Source of the DNA: Sequoia sempervirens | Lineage: Eukaryota > Streptophyta > Pinopsida > Cupressales > Cupressaceae | NCBI GenBank assembly: GCA_007258455.2 | Contig: VDFB02047230.1 | Coordinates: 162,014,635-162,078,634, forward strand | DNA length: 64,000 nt | Direction of reading: 5' to 3' | Part shown: in pieces, positions 34,583 to 45,372 of the stretch | How positions within the stretch are numbered: the stretch's first letter is position 1 | Layout of the letters: each line of letters starts with the position of its first letter | The notes under the pieces: model-generated | Database searches by the model: none | Seen by the model: only the letters and a program-made list of their open reading frames with translations | What the model was told of the DNA's origin: nothing | Program-made: the position numbers and the translations under genes

Positions 34583-35080
34583 TCATAAAGCCGCACACAA
34601 ATATGTGAAAGAAGGGTACTTCATAAGGGTGAACTTCTCTTTCCAAGGCCTTTGTAAGTTCCCTATGAATACCTTTTGTACATTAGAATCAGGCAATTGA
34701 TATGATATTTGTGAAAGGAGTGCTTGATAGTGCGCTATGAAATTATTGATCTTTTCATTGTCACCTTGTTTACTTCGGACAAGATTTGAAAAGGTCATCT
34801 TTGGCCCAATTTTTTCTTGAAATTTTCTAAGCAATTGATTTACAAGCTGGTCAAAAAAGAAAATGGAATTGTCAGGAAATGAATAGTACCACTCTAGTGT
34901 CATGTCCTTGAGAGATCGAGGAAAAAATTTGGCCATCAATGCATCGTGATGGAAGAAGTCTATGCACAAGGCATTAAAGGAGGACACATATTTTTGTGGG
35001 TCTCCTTTACCACCATAATTGTCAAATTTATGGATCTCCATTCCTTGAGGGAATAGACTTTTTAGAATTGCAACTGACAA
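34583..35080 (-). pseudogene. Element B gag core
   Basis: A 165-codon open frame, the longest in B. Retrotransposon gag domain: a GMEIHKFDNYGGKGDPQKYV start, FFPRSLKDMTLEWYYSFPDN (the L-x-W-Y/F block), then QLLRKFQEKIGPKMTFSNLV, KQGDNEKINNFIAHYQALLS and VFIGNLQRPWKEKF. It would form the particle shell. In-frame TAG/TGA stops separate it from the Gly-rich leader upstream and the knuckle downstream; the frame itself is unchanged through all three. Confidence 0.75.
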
Positions 35081-35143
35081 TGGGTTATATCGGAAGAAGG
35101 GCTAAAAGATAGGCTAGGTAGAGGCTTGGGAAATACTCGCCAA

Positions 35144-36068
35144 CTAGCTCAGCATCTTACCCATATTTAGAAGAAGGGTGTTCAGAATAGGGTCATTAGA
35201 AGATGAAGGGCCAAAGAATCCTCCTCCAAAGCCACCAGCAAAGCCACCAGTGTGACCTCCGCTAGAACCACCATTGTAGCCATTGCCACCAGTAGGGCCT
35301 CCACCGGAACCACCTCTGCCAACACCACCTCTGCTGCCAAATCCACCACCACTACAAAATCCTCCACCACTCATCCCGGCAAAACCTTCACCACTAGAGG
35401 TGATAGGGGGTGAAGCTAAAGCCCAAGGGCACCTTGTTTACTTTGATAGTTTTGGGTTGTTCAGATACAAAATGGATGCTGATAGAAGGGACCACATTGG
35501 CCATATAGATAGACGTGGGAGGCATCGATACTCCTAACTTTCCTTCATGCTCTTCAAAAGTGACTCCTTGTACAAAGATAAGATTGTTTAAGGAGCACAC
35601 ACTTTAGCCAGATCGATGAGGCTAGTCAGAAGTTCTATACCTATTCGATCTTTACCCATCATGTGTTTTAACTCGCTAATGACTCGAGCAACCCTAGCCA
35701 TCTTTTGGTTTCTTTCCAAGTGATTCTTTAAGTCTCCCAATCCTTTAGCAAGGGCAAAAACATATTCTAAAGGAATTTGAATGACCTCATGCTCGTCTAC
35801 TGACAATGGTGTAGGAGATGCAAGGGGAGTAGGGACATGATCAGTTTCATCAAAGAATCCTATCTCATTCCCTGACAACTACTCCTACATAGCCAGGCCA
35901 ATGGCAGGACCAGAGAAAAGGCCTATAGAGAAAATAGTAGAGATCTTTTTCCTTTCTATAAGAAGGTGTTGTATACTTCTCCTGACAATATGCCCGAAAG
36001 TTATCGATTTGGTTGTGATGCTCATAAACCTTCACAACACTTAGGAATACAATGGTCATGAAGCACAC
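35144..36068 (-). pseudogene. Element B gag leader with glycine-rich segment
   Basis: Pieces 36068-35865, 35878-35588, 35600-35394 and 35374-35144. 35878-35588 reads YVFALAKGLGDLKNHLERNQ and KMARVARVISELKHMMGKDR, likely helical. 35374-35144 is about half glycine (GGGFGSRGGVGRGGSGGG) and is in frame with both 35878-35588 and the gag core. The Gly-rich segment may be an RNA-binding or flexible region; that is inference. The first piece is in another frame. Confidence 0.6.
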
Positions 36069-36104
36069 GAGAGAAGCCTCAACACCAACAAATGAATAGA
36101 TGTT

Positions 36105-36124
36105 GGTTCACATTGGGTTCACCA
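36105..36124 (-). other. Primer binding site of element B
   Basis: On the minus strand TGGTGAACCCAATGTGAACC, beginning TGG three bases from the LTR edge. It would pair with a tRNA ending in GGGTTCACCA; I cannot say which. Confidence 0.6.
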
Positions 36125-36127
36125 AAA

Positions 36128-37371
36128 TTTAAGGTAGGGGGACCAACCACGTGCAAGGCCCAGGTCATAAAGGGCCAAGAGTGAAAGGCTGCCCTATCTT
36201 ACCTCAGCTAAACGAGATGTTAGGAAGTGTAGGATGGGAATAATGAGGATTGTAATGTACTTTGATTATTTTGTAGACCTAAAACTTAGAAATGGGATAA
36301 GCGAGCTAGTTTTCAAGTTGAACACTATGCCTTAGGAAGCTCACTGCCCAAGGATGAAAGTGCGGTCCCGGGACAACAGTGTGGTGCACTGGCCCCTCGT
36401 GCGATGGTGTCTGTATGACCAGAGGACTAAGGAGACAAGGCTAAATGCTATAAAATTGACTAACAACCCAACTAACTACTCACAAAGGGCCAAAATGACA
36501 TTATGAAGTGAACCAAGTATGCTCTAATATGATAAAGTAGAGAAACAAGAGTTAGGGTGGCAAGAATAATCTCATAAAGAAATTTGTTCACCAACTAGCT
36601 CCCAATAGTGCGTACACCTACACACAAGCAAAGGGAAATTTTTTTGGGTCTATTAAGGGGTCTACCTCAGTCAAACCCCCACTTTGGTGTTCCCACCTCC
36701 ATGGACAACAAAGTTTGCAACTATGGAAAAATAGTATGATAAAGAAAGGAAATGAAACAAAGAACACTAAACACTACAAAATAGTAAAAGTGCTACTCAA
36801 CCAAGTGATAGAGGAGAGGAGTGGAAAGATTACCACCTCCACCAAAAGCACTCAAGGCTAATGGGGGATAAAATGAGAGTATTCATTCCTTTGATGCCCT
36901 GGTGTTGTCCCACACTTGCTCTACTGAAGTGATGGAGTGTTGAAGTTGCTGCTATGGAGTGCAAAAGTGCTACTTGAAGTGCTTGAGAATGTTGGAATGA
37001 ATGCTTAGAGGATGTGAAGAGATTGCTATAACATGAAATTCTTGTTGAAGGAGTGAATTTGAAGGAGAGAGAAGAAAATGACCATATTTGGGTCAGTCAG
37101 ATGAAGAGGGTGTTACAAGTCAACTTCCAATGAGAAGTGTAACGACTTTGCAGCTCCAGTCGTAGGAATATACTAGGGATGTAAGCATGCCATGTAGATG
37201 TTTATGCATTGCATGGATGTCCCTGAAAAAAATTCCTCTGTCGACGTTGAAAATAGGCACAAAGTGGGATGAAATCAGTAGGCTTAGGTGGAATTTAGCC
37301 TCTGAGCTTGGTTTTCTAAAATAGAGAAAGTTAAAAGGGGAATTTTCACATGGGGTGAAAATTTACTCCTA
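36128..37371 (-). repeat. 5' LTR of element B (1244 bp)
   Basis: Longer sister of 29679-30656. Its start reads TTTAAGG where the other copy has TGTAAGG. It includes the hairpin at 36657-36679 and the phrase TGGTGTTCCCACCTCCATGG shared with the LTR-like block near 5160. Confidence 0.8.
36657..36679. other. Conserved LTR hairpin, copy 4
   Basis: GGGGTCT (36657-36663), 9-nt loop, AAACCCC (36673-36679). One C-A mismatch in an otherwise complete stem. Confidence 0.55.
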
Positions 37372-37374
37372 TAT

Positions 37375-38880
37375 AAGATAGAACATTACGGTTTCTCAAT
37401 TGAATATCATTGGCATCAATGATATTCAAATTTGGAGGATTTGGATCAAATCGATTGTTTTTTGGATTTGAAATAGGTTGTGCAGGAAGCTGAGGTTGGT
37501 TTACTTGCTCAGTGATTAATGGGGGTGTATGTGCCCAAGGATTCCTTGGCCCTTGATTTTTCCATGGTTGAAATTGTGTTTGATTTTGTTGCCATGATGG
37601 CTGGTTTGACTGCCACTGTGGCTGATTTGATTGCCATTATGGTTGATTCCACTAAGGATTCATCAATTCAGGTTGACCCGAGAATGTATGTGGTGGCTAT
37701 GTTTTATAGGGAGGCATCTATTTATTTACATTTTTCCAAGGGTTCTAATTCCAATTTGGTCTAGGACAATATTGCCCTTGATTAGCATTGTATCCTATGT
37801 TCAAATTTAATTTCGGGCAAGAGACTACAAGAACTTGTTGCATAACATTTCTCACAAATATCACATAGATTGACTTGATTTAATGGAAATTCTCTCAGAA
37901 TATGTTTTCCCCTACATTTGGAATAGTAAATGGATAAAGGCTCAGTAGTCTTTTTATCTCCTTGCATGCTGAGATGAAAGAGTAAATTAGTTTTCAAATT
38001 TGCAATTTCTTCCACTACTTGAGACACATCAGGAGTGAGAGCTTTGTTTCTTTAGAAGTTCCTAGTCTCTACTCTAGTTCTAGAGTAGTTTCTACATATC
38101 TCAATAATTTCTTCCAAATAACGCTTGTTGATATCCCCTTTTCCCATAAGATTCAAAGATTCTCTAGACTCATCATCAATCCCTTTCATAAAAATTGTTT
38201 TACTAATCTCATTGTCCAATCCATTACCACACCTTTTATGCAAAAATTGAAATCTATTAGCATAATCTTCCATACTTTCATCTTCCATTTATCTCATTTG
38301 AAACAACTCCTTCCAATCTCTTACTCAACATTAATCTTGATACTTATCCAAAAACTCAGTTTCCATTTCTTTCCAAGTTGAGATTGATCCAACACCTAAA
38401 CCCATAAACCAACGTAAGGCTGACTCTTTCAAGGTAGAAGGAAATAGTTTCAACTTCTAGTTATCAGTTACATAGTCATAGGTTTGACATAAAACCTTAA
38501 ACTCAAAAAGAAATTGGTTAGGATCCTTAGAAGTTTTTCCCCTAAAGGTAGGTAAAAATGAAGGTGAGATGTTTTTCATAGGAGGCTCGTCATCCTCTCT
38601 ATTTAAATTGATAGGATAGGAAAAGGTCCTATTATTTCCTTGTTGGTCTCTCATTCTTTCTTGTTCTAAATGTCCCTTTTGAAAAGGTCCTTGAAAATGT
38701 TCATGATCTTCTCCTTGATTTTCTTGGTTATCTTCTTGATTTTCAATCTAATGTTGATGTATATATTGTTGTTGATCAAAATTAATATTTCATGGAAGAA
38801 ACCTCCCTAGATAATCTCTAGCTTTTCTCATCCACAATTTAAACTTTTCTCCTTATAAACACTAAGGCTTCAAATTTTAA
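37375..38880 (-). pseudogene. Element C gag
   Basis: Pieces 38654-38457, 38288-38052 and 38027-37782. Motifs in order: FLPTFRGKTSKDPNQFLFEF and CQTYDY, KLKLFPSTLKESALRWFMGL (about 38455-38395), EFLDKYQD, SMEDYANRFQFLHKRC, and a knuckle-like CRGKHILREFPLNQVNLCDI-C region near 37910-37855. After that comes a Gln/Pro/Asn-rich tail with tandem WQSNQPQWQSNQPSWQQNQ (about 37650-37590). It would form the particle. Stops are few, and the element B insertion cuts the tail at 37375. Confidence 0.75.
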
Positions 38881-38891
38881 TAGCTACAAAA

Positions 38892-40050
38892 TGACGAGCA
38901 AGGCCATTGGTGTCAATTCATGTATCATCTAATCTTTTAATTATCAATCCGGGTGTTTCTTAGAGCTATACATGATAAGGAGAATTCCACACTTCCTTTT
39001 TTTTTGGGGGGGTTTGTAAACAGTGACTTTTATTTCAGTCAGGCGCCTTCAGGAGTTATTAGGATCTCTCAAGAGCCAAACTTATCAACTCATTTCCTAC
39101 TAAACTCTAATGATTTTAACTATGTTTCTTCCTAGTTCAAACTCTAATGACTTCAGATTTAACTTAAACTATTTGTAATCGATTCATGTAATAATTAAAG
39201 TAAAAATTAAACTCACACTTAATCTAAGATTTTGAATTCAAATCTATTACTACTTTGCTTGAAAAGAAAGCATATTCTATGCTTGCAGAGAAGTAAATAT
39301 TAATCTATTTTGCTTGAACATAAATTCTATTTTACGTTTACAAGAAAGTAAATATTTAATCTAGAAGCAGTAATACTAAATCTCGTGAACAAATTCCAAA
39401 CAAGTTTCAGCTTAATCTTTCCCTCTGTCATCATTACTATCTCTACAAAAACTATCATGCACTTAAGAACAACTACCTGATCTAACTCCCAAAAATTGAT
39501 ATTTAATTTAAAAGTAAACAACTAGAGATTAACCTACAGTGCAACACAATTAACTATTCGCTAACATCATTATCTAAACTTAGAAAATAGTACAACTACT
39601 TAACAATGACTTAAATAGTAATAAATATTCTAAAAAATTTCAACACAAATCAAATAGAAATTAACTGAATTGAGATAATACAACACAAAGTCACCTCCTT
39701 TGGTTGAATGGGCCTTTCTCTTCTTTTGGAAGGACTATTAACACCGAAATTCAAATCAACTCCTTATTTACATTTCAATTGGCCGAAATAGGCAAGTAGA
39801 AAAAAAGTACTTAGAACCAAAATTACAATACTAAGAGAAATGATTAACTAACTCTAGACTAAACCTAAGGAAGGATATTTATAGGAAATATCAATTTATT
39901 TGAATTCAAAACATGGAAAAACCTGCCAAGAATTGAAACGATAAACTTAAGTAAAAACATAACCAAGAAAGTCAAGAGAAAATCTACCAAATAAAAGTTG
40001 AATAATATGACTCCAAGCTGTCTTGAAGAAGTCAATTCAGAATTGATGGA
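38892..40050 (-). repeat. 5' LTR of element C, left part
   Basis: Matches the start of the 3' LTR (20967 on) and ends at AATTGATGGA where element D begins. It resumes at 47577. A standard TGG primer site next to 38892 is not evident. Confidence 0.85.
40046..40050. repeat. Target site duplication of element D (left)
   Basis: ATGGA before the LTR's TG; repeated at 47572-47576. The unbroken site is seen in C's other LTR near 22117. Confidence 0.85.
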
Positions 40051-42249
40051 TGTAAGGAAAACTAGGAGCGCATCTTATGAAACTCCATGTAGTAGTTCCT
40101 TTGGTAACTTTCAATTTTCAATTAGGTTGCCTCAAAGACACGAACAACTATGTCCAAATGCGGAACATACACAATTCATTTCCTACATTGATCCATCTGA
40201 GAGAAACACATTGAAATTCAACAGCAAGCATTAAAAGATTCTACTACACGAACCAACAGACATGAAAGATGAAACAGAAAACCAGAACACAAAGATTTAA
40301 GTGGTGAAAACCCTTTCGGATAAAAAACTCCACACTCAAAAGATTGAGCCATTGTATTATTCAGCAACAGAAATGGTTACAATACAAATTTAGGCTCATA
40401 GCCTCTTCAGAGATTCATCTTTGTTCATTCCAGATACAACTAGTAACATACCATCCCTGAGAGATCAAACATGGCATTCATGATCAGGAGAGATTCCAGC
40501 AGCATAACTCTGCCTCTCTCACTCTCTGCCTTGGTCTCATGGCTTCGGCTTGTCAACCAGTCACTCAGACTTTTTCTATCGATCTCTCTATGGCTCTCAG
40601 CTCTTTAGCATCTGGCTTATCAGCTTCCTTCTCTCTTGCTCTGTATCTTTCCAGAACGTCCAATGCAAACATATATGCATTCATTCTCAACAGTCAGAAA
40701 GCAACCTCTAGCTCGACATTGTTATCGACTCGAAGATGTTTCCACTTCCTCGTGTAGATTTTTCCTTTCCACACCGAAACGGTCGCAACGGTCTTACAGC
40801 AAAACGGTTCACTTCTGCTTTCTCGGATTGGTCCACATCACACCACGTTAGACAACCTTCACTCGGTCAACATCGATCAACCTGTGTCGCATGTCGGTGA
40901 GACACTAGAAGTGTCTCCCCGGTGCCACAAGACCCGATTACAAGTTGTCGCCAAGAGTCGTCTGCATCGGCAAGACGTCACAATGAGCTTCATGTTATAC
41001 TAAACTCAACATTCTCATCTTCAAGACAATCGCATTCGATGAGACATTACACCAAGCTCATAAGTCATTCCGAAGTGTTCCTTAGTCGCCAAGACTTTAG
41101 TCATTCACTGAGAGATCATATTGAGCTCAGGAGTCACACCGAACATATCCACCACATCAGTGAGACAAACACTCATTGCTAAGACATCATACCAATGCCT
41201 TCAAGTCACACCGCAATGCTCCACTATCGGCGAGAGAATTAACCTTTGGCAAGACATCTTACCGAGGCTTTCATGTTATCCCAAACTCACTATTCGCCAA
41301 GAGTCACACCGAGGAAGACCATCGGCCATACATTCCACTATCGCTAAGAGGTCATAGTGGACTCCTTTTGTTACCTCGATGACTCCATTTGTCTGTCGGT
41401 GAGACATCATCTTGTCGCCAAGACTTCACGCTGAAGTCTTTGAGTTACCACGAAAGCCTTTATCGGTGAAACCTTCATTGATCAATGGGACATCATACTG
41501 AAAAAAAATTGTTACTCCAAAGTCACCTTTTGCCATGAGTCATACCGACCATCCCATAGCATCGATGAGACAAACGCCCATCACCAAGAGTTCATAGCGA
41601 ACCCTTATGTCACTATAAAGACTCCTTATGCATAACAGTCGGTGAGACCAACCCACTCGACAGAGGGTTACACCAAATGCACCAAGTCACACCGAAAGAC
41701 TATCCTGTCGGCCAGACATCCTTGTTCGCCAAGACTTCATGCTGATAGGAACAAGTCATACTAATTTCTTCATCGGCCAGACAGATCGAAGGTCATGTCG
41801 ATATCAGCAAGACTTCCTATCATCGCCGAGACTTATCATCGAGACCCTTCAGTTAGCTGGAGTGTATACCGTCGGTGAGACATTCCTCAATCGCCAAGAG
41901 ATCTTCCCGAGAGTTCAAGTCACCCCAAACCTGCTTATCGGTGAGACTTCTCCCGATTGCCATGACTTCCTGCCAAATCCATTTGTTATCTTGAAGACTC
42001 TAAGTTGCCACGAGTCTCCCCGAAGCCCAATAACAAACCATTATGTCACCGAGACATTCCACTCAGTAGGAGATTATAGCGAAGGTCACAAGTCACAGCG
42101 ATAGGCTTCATCGGCAAGACAAAAGCATTGTCTTGGCGACATGAGCAAAACACAAGGTAAACTACCAGTCGGCTAGACAATAGAAATGTCACAATGACTA
42201 AGCTTTCTTAGAGGTTTCAGCCTGTGAGATTGAGGCATATTTTCCAACA
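40051..42249 (-). repeat. 3' LTR of element D (2199 bp)
   Basis: Starts TGTAAGG and ends CCAACA. The middle (40853-42180) consists of degenerate repeats of a TCGSYRAGAC core. Near 40285-40343 lies the CAAAGATTTA-GTGG and AACCCTTTCGG motif block also present in element E's LTRs. Frames here (for example 41739-42104) arise from the low stop density of the repeats. Confidence 0.85.
40853..42180. repeat. Degenerate TCGSYRAGAC motif array in D's 3' LTR
   Basis: Cores such as TCGGTGAGAC, TCGCCAAGAC and TCGGCAAGAC occur every 30-50 bp, often followed by AT and with AAGTCACACCGA-like phrases between. The same array is at 46175-47500. Confidence 0.7.
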
Positions 42250-45200
42250 ATCTCCCACTTGACGAAGATCACACAGGCACCTCCAAAGCAACCAGGAACT
42301 AAGAACACACTAGCTCCACTAGTTCAAACCCTGTAATACTCAAGACACCCAATCAACATGATTCAACAGATAATAGTCCATTAGACAATCTGCAACAAAG
42401 ACTAGGCATCCAACTGCAACTCACTGTCCTAAAAAACAACTGAAATGCAACAGATCACAGTCTCCTAGGAAACCACATAGACCTAAAACATGCTGTCATG
42501 CTCCATCAAGAAATCAGCTCCAACATCCAAGATGTCCACCATCCAGGCAACAATCCTGTCATCTTCCAACATGGCACATGTGGAAGAAAGATACAAGCCA
42601 AGGTGAATAAGCACCATTCCAATGAACACAAGCAAAAGATCCCAGTGATTTCACCAACAAGATATTGCTACCACTTCACTATGTTCAAAATGCTATACAG
42701 AAGCAATGTCAACTTCAAAGCTTCAATCAGAACACAATAGTGAAGTCATTATACAGAAACAAGAAACTAAACATCAGTTAGAACAACAATCAGATCGACT
42801 GCTCCCATCCAACTGATAACCCACGCGACTGAAAATAGCACCTGCAGCTCGTGCTATACCATCCAATCACACATAGCTTGAAGGTATCACCATTAGTAAA
42901 CTTCTACCAATCCATTAACAACAAATACAAGTTCCAGTGTCAACTAGTCGAAGAAGACAAGACACATAAAGGAACTCCCACTGCCTAAGTAATCCAGATC
43001 TGAAAGATCAAAGGCATAACAAATCTACCAATACCAACACATAGAAAATGTAACCCTATAGTACCAAGGAAATATCCACAATGACATGAACAACCTGCAA
43101 CAAACTGCTACAAGAAACATTTCTCTCATCACAAACCTTCACGGCCACAGAGAGAAACACTGCCCATCATCTTCCTATAGAACATCCTCCTACATACACT
43201 TCTAATAGCCATCTGTGCCAAGAATGATCTTCTTCACACCCCAAAAGAAAGCCTTAACAACATCCATCCATTCAATCACTAAGATCAAACCAACTTTAAA
43301 AACATGGATGTAAACTTCTCAAAGAAGATCAAGCTAAAACATTTCCCATTTCAGGAAATCAGCCCATACATCATCTCCTACCAATTCTCATCAGTAACAA
43401 GGAGATTAAAGAAACTATACAAATTCCACTATGAATCTTCTAGAATCATTAAACAGTAATTCAAGATCCATATCATGAAAGTAAACTTAATAAAACACGT
43501 CTGAAAAATATAATGGGCCAAATACCTTTCAGATAAGCTATCGAGTAGACCAAGAGTGGGAATGAGAATACTCCTTTCAGGATATGCAAGTCATCATGAC
43601 TAATCCAAGAGCAATCTCCTCATAGGTCTCTTATTGAACTCATGTTCAACCAAGGTGGAGGCTTCTCAGACTTTCTGCTGAACAATTTTAACAAAAGTAA
43701 CAAGCAGCAACACATCTCTCATAAGAGAAAAATAGCCTCACCTTATTCTTCATGTATCCATGAGTACTAGCAACTGATCATCTCATGCTAAACTTCAACT
43801 GCATTACTGCACTAACACGAAGTATCAAGCAAGTAATCAAAGCACTCAATACACAAAGAATTTATAGACCACTGTGAAAGTTCCAATCAGCTGAATCAGA
43901 AACTTATCATGACATCATGATCTACACATCCCCATAGGAGATCCCATGCTTTAGGTGACTCCACCATTGTCTCAAGTACAATGCACAATGCCAAAACTCT
44001 AGTGCACAAATAAGAGTATACCATGACATAAAGCAAATAAACTCAAAACAACATCACCTGTCAAGCACCACCGACACCTCAGCCAAAGACTCTAAGTGCC
44101 CTTCATGGTTCCAAGATGTTGCACATCTTCAAATAATGTCCATGCAAAATCAAAAAGCATAAGAGCCCTTCTGCAACACTATAGAAGACCATTCACCACC
44201 ATGTGATGAATCCACAGTCACTGCTAGAGATCCCACTGAAACATGAAACCCGAGCTTTCCAAGCATTATGACCAACTATTTTAGGTTCCCATAACTGACT
44301 ATTCAGGTACTCAAGAATATCCATCCTCTCATCTCAAAACAATCACACCAATGTACAAGTGACCACAGACAAGGCCAGCTAACAAATTTGCACCATCAAC
44401 GAATCAACCTCGTGGATAAAGACAGTCCACATCCAAGTTATCTCACTACAACCAATGGGTAGCTAATCCATCAACCACATAACTCATAGATCACAAACAT
44501 CCAACATGCAAAACCGTTATCACATTGAAAATTGCAACACTAAGATATCAAAGAGAATAACCATGTAGACAACATGACTCAAACACCAAATCATGCCAGA
44601 TCTTATTTTCCAATCATGTCCACAAAGAGCACCATAATCAAGGACCCCACAAGCATTACCACAAGAATGCTGAGTTAAAAAACACTTACCAACACTCCCA
44701 TGCAGAGAAAGAGTCATACCTCCTCAAAACCATGCACCAAGCATGCATGCAGACCTGCAACTATCTCATCCAGCAACACCCCAAAGGGCCAGTGTCTAGA
44801 AAATAGCTTAACACCAACTCCACATGATCACAAGTTTTGCTTAACCATGTAAAACCTGCAAAACCATAGAGCCATGCAAGTACAAATCATCCTTAGAAAG
44901 AAAACAATAGCTCAAGAGAATCCAGGCCCCTTTGAGGCCAACTTTAAGCCACCACCATGTACATGCATCCAAGAAAGAGAGAAAGGCTATTTCATAAGCT
45001 TGCAAATCATCTAATGGTTAACTCCATAGCCTTCAAGCATTCGAGGTTAACAAGAAACAGTGCTTTCCAACACCAGGAAGCACCACCTAGCATAAGCACT
45101 CTCTTCCATGATTGAGAAACAATCTAGGCTTCTCCATATCACCCAGGAACCTCTACTAGCCAGGAGACACAAATTAGAATATGATCAACTCCCTTTTCCA

Positions 45201-45372
45201 TTTTGACCATCCTTCAACCTACATGCTGTCTCAGAATAGCACAAGGCTTCCACTCATCAAAGGATCAATAAATCAGTCCATTCCTCCAGATTTCCTCCAG
45301 CCAATCAAACTGAGAAATCTTCATAGGAGAAATACCCAAAACTAGCAACCAAAAGAAGGCTCTGATACCACT
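42250..45372 (-). other. Interior of element D, non-coding
   Basis: 3123 bp, A/C-rich on the plus strand, with no frame over about 80 codons and no retroviral motif seen. The left edge is the polypurine tract (42250-42260, AAGTGGGAGAT on the minus strand). The right edge is the primer site. No tandem repeats stand out. Confidence 0.7.
45358..45370 (-). other. Primer binding site of element D (initiator Met tRNA)
   Basis: TGGTATCAGAGCC on the minus strand, two bases from the LTR. Complementary to the 3' end of plant initiator methionine tRNA, the usual plant copia primer. Confidence 0.9.

Larger units (their letters stand above)
29679..37371 (-). mobile_element. Element B: Tat-like gag-protease retrotransposon without RT or integrase
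   Basis: LTRs at 29679-30656 and 36128-37371; a primer site lies just left of the right LTR, so the element reads on the minus strand. The interior is only 5.5 kb: gag and protease stay in one frame from 35878 to 33863, then protease end and an unrecognised ORF region (33752-32200), then a repeat-rich stretch (32200-30657) with a 72-bp minisatellite. No RT, RNase H or integrase motif is visible on either strand. It sits in C's gag. A clear target duplication was not found; the LTR edges may be worn. Confidence 0.75.

Noticed and set aside
38860..38891. Primer binding site for element C
   Set aside because: The bases next to the 5' LTR do not begin with TGG on the element strand and match no usual plant primer that I know.
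41739..42104. Plus frame of 121 codons in D's 3' LTR
   Set aside because: Produced by the motif array, open in several frames; no codon pattern.
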